Assembly (NCBI GenBank): GCA_035765535.1
Contig: DASTXE010000006.1
Coordinates: 248,001-312,000, forward strand
DNA: 64,000 nt
Direction: 5' to 3'
Source of the DNA: Rickettsiales bacterium
GTDB taxonomy: Bacteria; Pseudomonadota; Alphaproteobacteria; Rickettsiales; JABCZZ01
Made by a program: the position numbers and the translations under genes. Within the stretch, counting starts at the first letter, position 1; each line of letters starts with the position of its first letter. Under the pieces are notes generated by a model. It was not told the DNA's origin and searched no databases. It saw nothing but the letters and a program-made list of their open reading frames with translations. Shown here in pieces: positions 8,702 to 17,043 of this stretch.

Positions 8702-9556
8702 TTATTTCCCCCAGCGCCTGTGCACCCAGAACCATTGCGACGGATATTCGCGAATCCAGTTCTCAAAACATGTATGTAACTCCTGCATCGCCACCACTGG
8801 ATCCACATCCTGTGCATAATGACGCGGAGCTTCCACAGATACGTGGAAATGGACGCCATGCGTCCTTACCACACGCACCATGAACACCGGAACCTGCATT
8901 TTAGCCGCCAGGCTGATCACAGCGGTCGCCGTCATTGCTTCACGTCCGAAGAACTTCACCGGCAATCCATCATTCAGTTTCTGATCGACCAGCATTCCCA
9001 CCGAACGCCCGCTCTTGATTTCCTTCAATATACTAAGCGCTCCGCCCCGCCCTTTAGGATACATCGCCACACTATAGGGCGAACGAATGCGGCGGATTAC
9101 CTTATCCACAAACGGGTTATTCGCAGCCCGGTAAATAAGCGCCATTGGCATATTGTGTATTGCAGCCGTCAGCGGGATGATCTCCCAGTTTGCAAAATGG
9201 CCGGAGGCAAAAAACGCTCCCTTACCCGATTGTTTGATATCGCCAAGATATTCCAGCCCATCCACCGTAATGCGCCGTCTCATGATAGGCCGCGACAGAT
9301 GCGGATATTCTCCGATCACACGCCCCATATTGTCCCACATGCCACGCAATATCTGATGCTTCCTGTAAGGTGATATATCAGGAAAAGCCATTTCCAGATT
9401 CTTCGCCGCCGTCCTATGCGCCCCTGAAAGCGGGCCTAATATGCGCGCGAGCCGTCCCCCGAGGGAGGATGCGACATCCAGCGGCAGCAGGCGAAAGAAA
9501 GCAAGTCCCAAAAGCAGGATAATCGCTTCAAATAAATAGCGGACTTTACGCAGCAT
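8702..9556 (-). CDS. lpxL: Lipid A biosynthesis acyltransferase (LpxL/HtrB family)
   Basis: An inner-membrane acyltransferase that transfers a secondary acyl chain from acyl-ACP to Kdo2-lipid IVA. The 284 residues show an N-terminal membrane segment (about 9-26), the catalytic HX4E motif in GHFANWE (H120, E125), the MLVDQK element and a C-terminal WFWVHRRW typical of the family. The ATG at 9556 overlaps the lpxK stop as TGATG; a TTG three bases upstream is possible but less likely. It is the last gene of the waaA-lpxK-lpxL operon. Whether it adds laurate, myristate or another chain cannot be told. Confidence 0.9.
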   Translation of the reverse strand: MLRKVRYLFEAIILLLGLAFFRLLPLDVASSLGGRLARILGPLSGAHRTAAKNLEMAFPDISPYRKHQILRGMWDNMGRVIGEYPHLSRPIMRRRITVDGLEYLGDIKQSGKGAFFASGHFANWEIIPLTAAIHNMPMALIYRAANNPFVDKVIRRIRSPYSVAMYPKGRGGALSILKEIKSGRSVGMLVDQKLNDGLPVKFFGREAMTATAVISLAAKMQVPVFMVRVVRTHGVHFHVSVEAPRHYAQDVDPVVAMQELHTCFENWIREYPSQWFWVHRRWGK

Positions 9557-10515
9557 CAAGCAAGCAGCACCTTGAGCAAGGCCTCCCTGTCACCGAATAC
9601 GACTTCGATCGGCACGGTTGCCACTTCCGTTCGCATCTCGGCAGGCAGGCGGACATAATCTTTCTGGGTCGTCACCAACGTGGCTTCCTGTTCTGCAGCC
9701 TTTTCACGTAAAAAGCGTAGATCCTCAGACTTGAATACATAATGATCCGGATACGCCACATATTTGCGGATCGAACAACCAATCTCCTGCAGCGTCCGAT
9801 AGAATTTACGCGGCGCGGCAAGACCGCAGAATGCGACCACAGCTTTATCTTTCAGTGTGTTTGCCGCTGCGGTGGGCTGCACCTTTGCATGCAGCACAGG
9901 CGTGCCCGGAAGCACATATTTCAGCACATTATGCTTATCTTCCCCGATCATAATGACGGCAGAAACGCGGCCCATCGCCTGTTCGATATTTTCACGCAAT
10001 GGCCCGGCGGGAATCACGCGCTCATTGCCTAAACCGTAATGCCCGTCAATGACCAGCAGCGAAACATCCTTATGCAGGCTCGGATTCTGGAACCCGTCAT
10101 CCATGATGATAATTTCCGCCCCGGCAGCCACCGCAGCCGCAGCGCCCGAAGCCCGGTCTTTGGCAACCCAGGTGGGCAACACTTCCGCAAGCAGAAGCGG
10201 TTCGTCTCCCACTTCAAGCGCGCTGTGCTTTGCAGGATCCACTCGTGTAACCCCCGAATGAGTACCCTTATAACCGCGTGACAGGTAATGCGCATTCTTA
10301 CCCAATTCCTTAAAGATACGACCGATTGCAAGCGCCACCGGCGTTTTCCCCGCCCCGCCAGCCACCAGATTGCCCACGCAGATCACGCGCGCATCAAGCG
10401 TTTTGGGAGGAGTACGCGCAAGGCGTGCCTGAACTGCACAGCTATAAATAGCAGCCACCGGCAGCAAGAGACCGGACAATAATGTTTTATCTTTCCAGAA
10501 AATAGGGGCGCGCAT
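9556..10515 (-). CDS. lpxK: Tetraacyldisaccharide 4'-kinase LpxK
   Basis: LpxK phosphorylates the 4' position of the lipid A disaccharide to give lipid IVA at the inner membrane. The 319-residue protein has an N-terminal membrane-associated segment (about 11-28), the P-loop VGGAGKTPV-like sequence around residues 52-60, the family motif SRGYKG and the MDDGFQNPSLHKD signature. It lies between waaA (14 bp upstream) and lpxL (overlapping by one base), a standard lipopolysaccharide core arrangement. Confidence 0.94.
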   Translation of the reverse strand: MRAPIFWKDKTLLSGLLLPVAAIYSCAVQARLARTPPKTLDARVICVGNLVAGGAGKTPVALAIGRIFKELGKNAHYLSRGYKGTHSGVTRVDPAKHSALEVGDEPLLLAEVLPTWVAKDRASGAAAAVAAGAEIIIMDDGFQNPSLHKDVSLLVIDGHYGLGNERVIPAGPLRENIEQAMGRVSAVIMIGEDKHNVLKYVLPGTPVLHAKVQPTAAANTLKDKAVVAFCGLAAPRKFYRTLQEIGCSIRKYVAYPDHYVFKSEDLRFLREKAAEQEATLVTTQKDYVRLPAEMRTEVATVPIEVVFGDREALLKVLLA

Positions 10516-10529
10516 GAGCTATTACTATA

Positions 10530-11780
10530 TTACTTGAGATAAGTCTGCAACGCATTCATGACGGCCTGCACTGCTCCGTTATGGGTCTGGGCATGCTGCA
10601 TGGCTGCTTCGCCAAGCGCATGGCGCTTTTGCGGGTCGCCAAGCAGCACACGTAAATGCGCCAGCAGCTCCTCTTCCGTTTGCGCTGTTACTATAGCCTC
10701 ATCCGCTAGTAGCCCGTCAATCACGGCTGTAAAATTATGCGTATGCGGCCCGACCGCAATCGCACAGCCGACCCGGGCGGCTTCCAGCGGATTCTGGCCG
10801 CCATGCGGCACCAGCGTTCCGCCGATAAAAGCAACCCGCGCCAGACGGTAAAATAATCCAAGCTCACCCATTGTATCCGCAAGGTAAACATCCGTATCTA
10901 GCTTAATGGTTTCGCTAAGCGACCGACGCGCTATGCGTACTCCCTGCAATTCCGCAGCGATTTCCGCTCCACGGTTCGCATGGCGCGGGACGATAATCGT
11001 GAGCAATCCACCGAAATCCGCCTCAAGCGCCTTATGCAGCTTCGCGATAATCTGTTCTTCACCTTTATGCGTACTGGCTGCCAGCCATAGGGGACGCCCG
11101 TCGATAAGGGCAATCAGCCGCGTTAACTCCTGCTCGTCGCATGGAAGCGCCGGCGCATCGTACTTTAAATTACAGACGCCAGTTACCGCAGGGATGCCGA
11201 GCTGCAGCAGCCGTTCCTTGTCCTGCGCGCTCTGGGCGAAGCACAGACGGAAACAGCTCAGTATCTTACGGATGAAGCCTTTGGCGAATCGCCAGGAATG
11301 GAACGACTTTTCCGACATGCGCGCATTGATAACGCCCATGGTTATCCCACGTTTGGCGGTTTCCATGATAAGGTTCGGCCAGAATTCCGAATCCACCCAC
11401 AGCGCCACATCCGGCTTCCAATGGGAAAGGAACCGGTCCACCGCGTCCGGTGTATCCACAGGGGCGAACTGATGGATTGCGCGCGGCGGCAATCTTCCGG
11501 CCATAAGCTTCGCGGAGGTAATCGTCACCGTCGTCAGCAGCACATGCAGGTTCGGATACGCCATCAGCACCTGCTCAATCAGCGGCAGGACGGAGTTAGC
11601 CTCCCCCACGCTCGCCGCATGAATCCACAGAAGCTTACCCACAGGACGCGCCATACCAGTGTTCCCGGTTCGCTCCGCAAGACGCGCGCCATCCTCCTTG
11701 CCGCGCGCCAGCCTGCGTTTCAGCAGTGCAGGCACAACCGGAGTGGCGATACTGGTAAGCATCCTGTAGAGGGAGTACAT
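10530..11780 (-). CDS. waaA: 3-deoxy-D-manno-octulosonic acid (Kdo) transferase WaaA
   Basis: WaaA adds Kdo from CMP-Kdo to lipid IVA. I chose the ATG at 11780 (416 residues, MYSLYRMLTS), as an AACAGG sequence precedes it and the family begins this way; the frame stays open for 23 more codons upstream. Features are the membrane-near N-terminal segment, LAERTG with the expected glutamate, a GT-B fold with WIHAASVGE, and the CMP-binding region PHGGQNPLEAARVG. It is first in the operon with lpxK and lpxL. Whether it is mono- or bifunctional is not visible. Confidence 0.93.
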   Translation of the reverse strand: MYSLYRMLTSIATPVVPALLKRRLARGKEDGARLAERTGNTGMARPVGKLLWIHAASVGEANSVLPLIEQVLMAYPNLHVLLTTVTITSAKLMAGRLPPRAIHQFAPVDTPDAVDRFLSHWKPDVALWVDSEFWPNLIMETAKRGITMGVINARMSEKSFHSWRFAKGFIRKILSCFRLCFAQSAQDKERLLQLGIPAVTGVCNLKYDAPALPCDEQELTRLIALIDGRPLWLAASTHKGEEQIIAKLHKALEADFGGLLTIIVPRHANRGAEIAAELQGVRIARRSLSETIKLDTDVYLADTMGELGLFYRLARVAFIGGTLVPHGGQNPLEAARVGCAIAVGPHTHNFTAVIDGLLADEAIVTAQTEEELLAHLRVLLGDPQKRHALGEAAMQHAQTHNGAVQAVMNALQTYLK

Positions 11781-11938
11781 GACAGACCTGTTAGGTAGCG
11801 TAAGAGGATTCCAAGACACTGTATATACGCAAAAGACGCATTCCGGCAAGGTAAACGAAATCGCTTGCGTGTGATAGTTGACCTATGGTTTTTATGATAG
11901 TAGGTTGAAGAAAAATAAACCGGGAGTGAGAGACATTT

Positions 11939-12103
11939 ATGACGAAGAAAAATGCGCTGGCCATAACCTTGCTGCTGTTGCTGCTGTCCGCATGCGCCAG
12001 GCCGTATGCCGACCTCAGAAGCCCCTGCGTGGGGATTGAAGGCAGCCCCTGTGCCCGCCACCCGGTGAACGACTGGTGGATGAAGGACAAGCAGGACAGC
12101 TAG
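11939..12103 (+). CDS. Small putative lipoprotein (54 aa)
   Basis: A short ORF with a GGGAG ribosome binding site 12 bp before the ATG. It begins MTKKN, continues with a Leu-rich hydrophobic core and ends the signal with the lipobox LLSAC (Cys 19). Acylation would leave a mature peptide of 36 residues with two further cysteines (30 and 39) in SPCVGIEGSPCARHPVNDWW. This spacing and the C-terminal NDWW look designed rather than random. It is divergent from waaA and precedes the MotE-like gene by 99 bp. I cannot name a family. Confidence 0.6.
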   Translation: MTKKNALAITLLLLLLSACARPYADLRSPCVGIEGSPCARHPVNDWWMKDKQDS

Positions 12104-12202
12104 TTCCTTCAGGCAGATATGCATCATGCTGCTCGGCCAACGCCTGAAATGTAGAAAATTTCAAGAAATTGTGATTAGCTGGAATAGCATTAACAGGTTC
12201 GG

Positions 12203-13000
12203 GTGTTGGGGGTTATGGCGGCACGTCGCATAAAATTGATTCCGGTGACAATGCTGGCGGCCTTTCTCTTGTTGGGCCTGAAAGTCGGAGAAACCTTGCG
12301 CGATGGTCGCAGGATCGCCCTTTCGTTTGAAGAAGCGCATGCGCAGCAGGCTCAGCCTCCCGCAACTCCACCTGCCACCCCTGCTCCTGCCGCTCCCGCT
12401 GCCCCAGCCGGTGAAAATAAAACCGCACCCGCGCCCGCGGCAGGCGGTGAAGGAAAAGCCGCCCCTGCGGAAGGCGCTGGCAATACGAATGAAGCAGCCG
12501 AAGAAGAATCTGCCAAGCATGAATTCTCCCAGGTAGAGATCGACCTGTTGCAGAGCCTCGCCAAACGCAGGCAGGAACTGGATGAATGGGCAAAACAGGT
12601 CCAGTTGCGCCAGAACATGCTCAATGCCGTCGAGGAACGTATCGACGAAAAGACGGAAAAGCTGGAAAAGATGAAGCAGGAAGTGGAAACACTGCTGGCA
12701 AAATATAACGAACAGGAAGATACGAAGATCCGCAGCCTCGTTAAAATCTATGAAAGCATGAAACCTAAAGATGCCGCACGCATCTTTGAAGAACTGGATA
12801 TGCCCGTGCTGCTGATGGTAGTGGACAAGATGTCGGAGCGTAAGGTCGCCGGAATCCTGGCCAATATGTCCCCCGGCAAGGCCAAGGATGTGACCATCCA
12901 ACTCGCCGAACAGCGCAAACTGCAGCGCAACCGCGTTGGCGCGGCACTGTCACCCAACGCTCCCGCACCGGCAGCCCCGCCCGCGCAAGGCGGCAGGTAA
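12203..13000 (+). CDS. MotE-like protein (MgtE N-domain-like, coiled coil)
   Basis: A protein of up to 265 residues with an N-terminal membrane segment (about 11-28), an Ala/Pro linker (50-110), a long charged coiled coil (about 112-175) and a C-terminal MgtE_N-like domain with MKPKDAARIFEELDMPVLLMVVDKMSERKVAGILANM. MotE proteins are periplasmic chaperones that help place the flagellar stator protein MotC in alphaproteobacteria; that role is inferred here, as no flagellar genes are in the window. The GTG at 12203 follows AACAGG, while an ATG at 12215 follows GGGGG; either may be the true start. Confidence 0.75.
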   Translation: MLGVMAARRIKLIPVTMLAAFLLLGLKVGETLRDGRRIALSFEEAHAQQAQPPATPPATPAPAAPAAPAGENKTAPAPAAGGEGKAAPAEGAGNTNEAAEEESAKHEFSQVEIDLLQSLAKRRQELDEWAKQVQLRQNMLNAVEERIDEKTEKLEKMKQEVETLLAKYNEQEDTKIRSLVKIYESMKPKDAARIFEELDMPVLLMVVDKMSERKVAGILANMSPGKAKDVTIQLAEQRKLQRNRVGAALSPNAPAPAAPPAQGGR

Positions 13001-13004
13001 TTTT

Positions 13005-13334
13005 CTAATTTAACGCGTTGATCTTTGCCGCAAGAATAAAATCATTCTCGTGCAGCCCGTTTATCGCATGGGTCTGCAACCGGAGATTCACATACCCCCA
13101 TCCAAACGCAATATCCGGATGATGCCCCTCCTGCTCCGCCACCTCTCCCACTTTCTGCACGAAGGCAAGCGCCTGCTTAAAGTTCGTGAATGTATAAGAA
13201 CGCAGTAGCCATTTACCGTTCGCATCCAGCGCCCATCCCGGCACTTGCTGCAGCAATGCACGCGCTTGTGCGACAGGAAGCGAAGGCAGATCGCCACGAC
13301 ACGCAATGCATGTTTTGTTTTGCAGTTCCATCAT
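13005..13334 (-). CDS. phhB: 4a-hydroxytetrahydrobiopterin dehydratase (pterin carbinolamine dehydratase)
   Basis: A 109-residue member of the PCD/DCoH family, which dehydrates the carbinolamine made by aromatic amino acid hydroxylases. The active-site region EGHHPDIAFGWGYVNLRLQTH (about 69-89) and the later NDFILAAKIN match well. The N-terminus carries CIACRGD, a CxxC seen in some bacterial members. Its start shares one base with the permease stop (TAATG), so it appears cotranscribed with the ABC genes; no hydroxylase lies nearby. In such settings the protein may act in molybdopterin or folate-related repair rather than phenylalanine use, which is inference. Confidence 0.9.
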   Translation of the reverse strand: MMELQNKTCIACRGDLPSLPVAQARALLQQVPGWALDANGKWLLRSYTFTNFKQALAFVQKVGEVAEQEGHHPDIAFGWGYVNLRLQTHAINGLHENDFILAAKINALN

Positions 13335-14554
13335 TAAGCTCCCCGGGAAATCGCTTCCGCCACATTGACACGGTACGCCATAAAGGCAGGAATAGCCGAA
13401 GCCAGCACGCTGCTGGCCACAGCAGCCAGTGCTCCCATCAACTCGTAACCGTTGAACCAGCTCCCTGCCAGGGTGATATGCTGAGTCGCCTCGATCCAGT
13501 GCCGGATGCAGAATGTCAGTATATGCCCGAGCACGAGGCCGCTCAGCGTCCCTGCGATACCAAGCGCCATTCCCTCCATCATGACATACGCGAACACTTT
13601 GCTGCGCGTTGCCCCAAGCACACGTAACAAGGCAATGTCATATTGCCGGTCGCTCACCGCATTGAACAATGCCATGAAAAAGCCGATAGCGGCAATAATC
13701 ACCAGTGCCGCGCCGAATATACGGATCGCTTCCCCACCGACACCGAGCATCCTGCTCAGATGCAGCATCTCAAAAGCGGGGCTTGCAGCCTGCATCGTAT
13801 TGCTGTGGTTGACAAGCTGGGGTAACACCGCCGCTGCCAACGGAGATTTATACGTCAGCAGCAATGCCGTAATCTGTTTATCCTCATGCACCACCTCCTC
13901 TTCATCCGTATCCTTATGGCCGGAATGGTGATGGCGGACCGAATGCGGCTGGGGATGCCATGTGCCCGGCACGCTGGTAAGCACAAGCCGGTCAATCACG
14001 GAATCCGTAGGCGCGAGGATGCCGGTCACCTCATACGGAAATTCTGCCTGTCCGTCACCGTCGATGATACCACGCTCGGCTTTCAACGTCTGCCCGACCT
14101 TGAGATGCATCGCCCGCGCCACATCGCTGCCGATCACGGCTTGCATATTCTGATTCCAGTATGCGCCAGAAGCGAGTTTCGCTCCATAATGCTGCGGATA
14201 ATCTGGTGTCGTGCCCACAACCCGAAATCCCTGATAATTATCCCCTAACGCAATCGGAATCGACGAAGCCACCAGTGAATTCTTTTCTATCTTCTTTGCC
14301 TCTTCCAGATCGATATTTCCTACCGGCATATCAAGGTGGAAAATCGTGGAAAGAATCAGCTGCACAGGACTGCCCTTCGCGCCGATAACGAGATCGAACC
14401 CGGCAAGATCACGGTCAAAGCGCCGCTGCACCTGATCGCTGATATGGGCAACCGTAACGATGATGGCAACGCCGAATGCGAGCACCAGAATATTGAAAAT
14501 GTTGCCCACCCGGTTATAGCGTAAACTGGCAAGGCTTAGCCTGACGATGTTCAT
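13334..14554 (-). CDS. ABC transporter permease, FtsX/MacB type, with His-rich loop
   Basis: A 406-residue membrane protein with the FtsX layout: one helix near the N-terminus (about 20-40), a large extracytoplasmic domain, then three helices (about 278-300, 325-350, 373-395). The sequence between helices has the typical DRQYDIALLRVLGATRSKV. Unusually, the external domain carries a stretch rich in histidine and acid residues (H200, H204, H208-210, H213, H223, with DTDEEE at 215-220), suggestive of metal binding. Its start overlaps the ATPase stop (ATGA). This type of permease with a His-rich loop resembles zinc-linked systems; the cargo is not known. Confidence 0.87.
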   Translation of the reverse strand: MNIVRLSLASLRYNRVGNIFNILVLAFGVAIIVTVAHISDQVQRRFDRDLAGFDLVIGAKGSPVQLILSTIFHLDMPVGNIDLEEAKKIEKNSLVASSIPIALGDNYQGFRVVGTTPDYPQHYGAKLASGAYWNQNMQAVIGSDVARAMHLKVGQTLKAERGIIDGDGQAEFPYEVTGILAPTDSVIDRLVLTSVPGTWHPQPHSVRHHHSGHKDTDEEEVVHEDKQITALLLTYKSPLAAAVLPQLVNHSNTMQAASPAFEMLHLSRMLGVGGEAIRIFGAALVIIAAIGFFMALFNAVSDRQYDIALLRVLGATRSKVFAYVMMEGMALGIAGTLSGLVLGHILTFCIRHWIEATQHITLAGSWFNGYELMGALAAVASSVLASAIPAFMAYRVNVAEAISRGA

Positions 14555-15189
14555 GGGGCCTTCTCAAAATGAATAACGTTGCGAAAATGCGGCTTCACAC
14601 GGCTATCATGCGTTGCAATCATGAGCGCGGCGCCTGTTTCCTCCGCCAGTTCACGGATGATTTCCAGAACCGTTTCGCAGTTCGCATCGTCCAGGCTTGC
14701 CGTCGGTTCGTCCGCCAGCAGCAGTCTCGGCATATGCATCACGGCTCTTGCGATCGCAACGCGCTGCGCCTGCCCGCGGCTGATCTGGGACGGCAGGTAA
14801 TCCCTGCGCTCATAAATACCAAGCTTATTCAGTACATGCGTAATATACTGCATATTGGGCGGCATGTTCACCGCATAGCAGGCCAGCATCAGGTTTTCCA
14901 TCACCGTGAGCGACGGCATAAGCTGCAACGTCTGAAAAATGACTCCAAGATTGACCCCGCGGAAACGATCCATCTCCGCTTCCTTGAGCCGCGTGATGTC
15001 GATACGATCGATAATAATGCTGCCGCTCAGCACGGGCACCAGCCCCGCAATAGCATAGAGCAGTGTCGTCTTCCCGCCGCCGGAAGAACCGGTTACAAGG
15101 CACTCGCCACGCTCCGGCAGGTCCAGGCTCGGTATCATCAGTATGGGTTTATTCCCATAACCGATCGATAAATTATCAATCTTCAGCAC
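14551..15189 (-). CDS. ABC transporter ATP-binding protein (LolD/MacB-like)
   Basis: A 212-residue ATPase with Walker A GSSGGGKTT (34-42), the Q-loop GVIFQTLQLMP, the signature ISRGQAQRVAIARA, Walker B LLLADEPTASLD and the switch histidine in ATHDSR. It is of the short exporter type that pairs with FtsX-like permeases to drive mechanical work on the outside of the membrane rather than classical transport. The start is GTG with AGGAT upstream. It is the first gene of the ATPase-permease-phhB operon. Confidence 0.9.
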   Translation of the reverse strand: MLKIDNLSIGYGNKPILMIPSLDLPERGECLVTGSSGGGKTTLLYAIAGLVPVLSGSIIIDRIDITRLKEAEMDRFRGVNLGVIFQTLQLMPSLTVMENLMLACYAVNMPPNMQYITHVLNKLGIYERRDYLPSQISRGQAQRVAIARAVMHMPRLLLADEPTASLDDANCETVLEIIRELAEETGAALMIATHDSRVKPHFRNVIHFEKAP

Positions 15190-15427
15190 ACATGATCCTA
15201 TGTATTACTGTTTCAATATATCGGCGGCAATGCCGCGCGTTCCGTCGCGCTTTTGGAACGTACTGCAGGCATGATGTCATTAACACGCTAATCGCGCCTG
15301 CAACACTCACCGGCAGGCAGCACCGATTGAAAAGACGGAAGGCGCACTATAGGCAAGAACGTATACACGTTCAATACCATATTGGTTACGGAAGGAGAAA
15401 AAAACGCGAAAAGCAAAAACGGCTATT

Positions 15428-16231
15428 CTACCTGGACATACCGTGATTTTCTGCCTCATGCACATGAGTGCCATGCTCATGATGCCCAAAAGCCTCATTG
15501 ACTCCGCGCGCGACCCGCTCTTCACGATGCTGGAACCGGTAAGGTACAGTGGCGCGGGCTCCCAGCAGCAGCGCATTGCTGACAACCGTGCCGAATATCT
15601 TGCCTGCGTAAAGCGTTTTGCGATTGGCAGTGCTGCCCATTTTTTTCTGCACCTCAACATTAGTCGCGGCGGACAACGTATTCCAGGTCATAACATCGCC
15701 CAGATGATTCATCTCATAATTATATAACTCTTCCTGCTTCGTCTGCGCCTCCGGTCCCAACGGATCAAGATTATGCTCGAGCGCCCAACTGCGCGCACCA
15801 CGTTCTGCGCCCTTACGAAAATACCACCCCATCGTCGGCTCAGCGACTTTGCGAATTCCATTCGCCACCCACGGTGCGTAATGATGAACAGCAGCAGTCA
15901 GCGGGACGGCCGTCAAATCGCCTATGACTTCTCCGCTGAACCAATGCTTGACGTTCTGGACAAAACTGGGCTTATGCGCATGTTCATGACCGGGGCCATG
16001 GTGATCGTGAGACTCAAAGATACCGTTAAGCCATTTGGGAAGTTTATCGCTCTGAACGCGCTGCTGTATCCAGGCACCAACGAATGGCTGGATCAAAGAA
16101 TCAGTAAAAAGACAGGATATGGCATGGTTAAGCGGATACAGCATATCCCTCAGCCACGAGTGCTTCTCGGGCTCCGGCTGCACCTGTGTTTCAGGCGCTT
16201 GTATATGAACGCTGCTTTCCTCTTCCGCCAT
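15428..16231 (-). CDS. Unknown His-rich membrane-associated protein
   Basis: A 267-residue protein of no family I recognise, starting MAEEESSVH (a GTG 15 bp upstream is possible). After a charged Pro/Gln linker come amphipathic or hydrophobic segments near residues 27-50, 105-125 and 215-235 and two clusters of histidines: DHHGPGHEHAHK (about 77-88) and HHEHGTHVHEAENHG near the C-terminus. The His clusters could bind metal. The MAE start followed by a polar linker and then hydrophobic stretches is shared with the unknown genes at 21.8 and 57.3 kb. The 238 bp between this gene and the ABC operon hold nothing I can name. Confidence 0.6.
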   Translation of the reverse strand: MAEEESSVHIQAPETQVQPEPEKHSWLRDMLYPLNHAISCLFTDSLIQPFVGAWIQQRVQSDKLPKWLNGIFESHDHHGPGHEHAHKPSFVQNVKHWFSGEVIGDLTAVPLTAAVHHYAPWVANGIRKVAEPTMGWYFRKGAERGARSWALEHNLDPLGPEAQTKQEELYNYEMNHLGDVMTWNTLSAATNVEVQKKMGSTANRKTLYAGKIFGTVVSNALLLGARATVPYRFQHREERVARGVNEAFGHHEHGTHVHEAENHGMSR

Positions 16232-16335
16232 CAACGTTACTTTCACGCATTACGTGTAATATTATATCAATCATAGCGGAATCAGGCAGCACAGTAAAGA
16301 AAACTACGCCCTGTCACAAAAACTTAACAGATCGA

Positions 16336-16941
16336 TTATTCATCATTATCAGATGGTTCAGCAGGAGGCACCGGAGCAGCGTCTGCCGGAACAGTAAGGT
16401 TGAATACCTCCGGCGGCTTCATATCAGGCAACTGTATAGCGGCATTCAACTCAATAAAGCATCCGGATTGTTCACTATCCAGGCATGATGCCCACGCATC
16501 CGGTAAAGCCGGGACTTCATTATCCAATTTTGTTTCGACCGTCTTGTCAGGAACAGCGGCTTTTTCATAAATTCCGAAATACCAGTAACCGTAAACAGCC
16601 GCTATGCCCAGTATCCCGAACCAGACGATATTGCGTGAAGGAAGCTGTTGATGGGTATGCGCAGTGGGAACAAAAAATTTCTGGGAGTGATGTCCGCCGA
16701 ACAGCTTTTCATAAGCTGCCACCACTTCATCCGCATTCAGCCGCAGATATTCGGCATAATTTTTGACATAGCCTCGTATATAAGCTTTGCCGGGCAGTCC
16801 GCTTAAATCGCCTTTTTCCAGATCATGAAGATATTTCGGCCGTATATGCAGGTCACGGGCAGCCTGTTCGACGGTCACTTTCAGGCTCTCGCGGACATCC
16901 CGCAGATAACGCCCTATATCAACATAATCATCGGCTTGCAT
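16336..16941 (-). CDS. RodZ-like helix-turn-helix membrane protein
   Basis: A 201-residue protein with an HTH_25 domain (about residues 8-75: YLRDVRESLKVTVEQAARDL, then LEKGDLSGLPGKAYIRGYVKNYAEYL), a basic/His stretch, a single membrane helix (NIVWFGILGIAAVYGYWYFGI, split here for reading) and a C-terminal periplasmic tail rich in Pro and acid residues. This is the RodZ plan: cytoplasmic HTH that touches MreB, one helix, periplasmic tail. The tail is short and lacks a clear DUF4115 domain. A GTG start at 16998 is possible. It lies 102 bp downstream of ptsP on the same strand. Confidence 0.72.
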   Translation of the reverse strand: MQADDYVDIGRYLRDVRESLKVTVEQAARDLHIRPKYLHDLEKGDLSGLPGKAYIRGYVKNYAEYLRLNADEVVAAYEKLFGGHHSQKFFVPTAHTHQQLPSRNIVWFGILGIAAVYGYWYFGIYEKAAVPDKTVETKLDNEVPALPDAWASCLDSEQSGCFIELNAAIQLPDMKPPEVFNLTVPADAAPVPPAEPSDNDE

Positions 16942-17043
16942 AGTCTCACGAACAGGTAGGGGGAACACAGTAATATCTACACTGTTTTCCGCGATCACGC
17001 CAGAGAAAGCATTGTCATTAGGAGGAGATTTTTTGTGCCAAAA

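Noticed and set aside
12161..12901. A Phe-rich 246-codon minus-strand frame over the MotE-like gene
   Set aside because: Mirror of a coiled-coil gene (Lys/Glu codons read as Phe/Leu); the plus-strand protein has a real domain.
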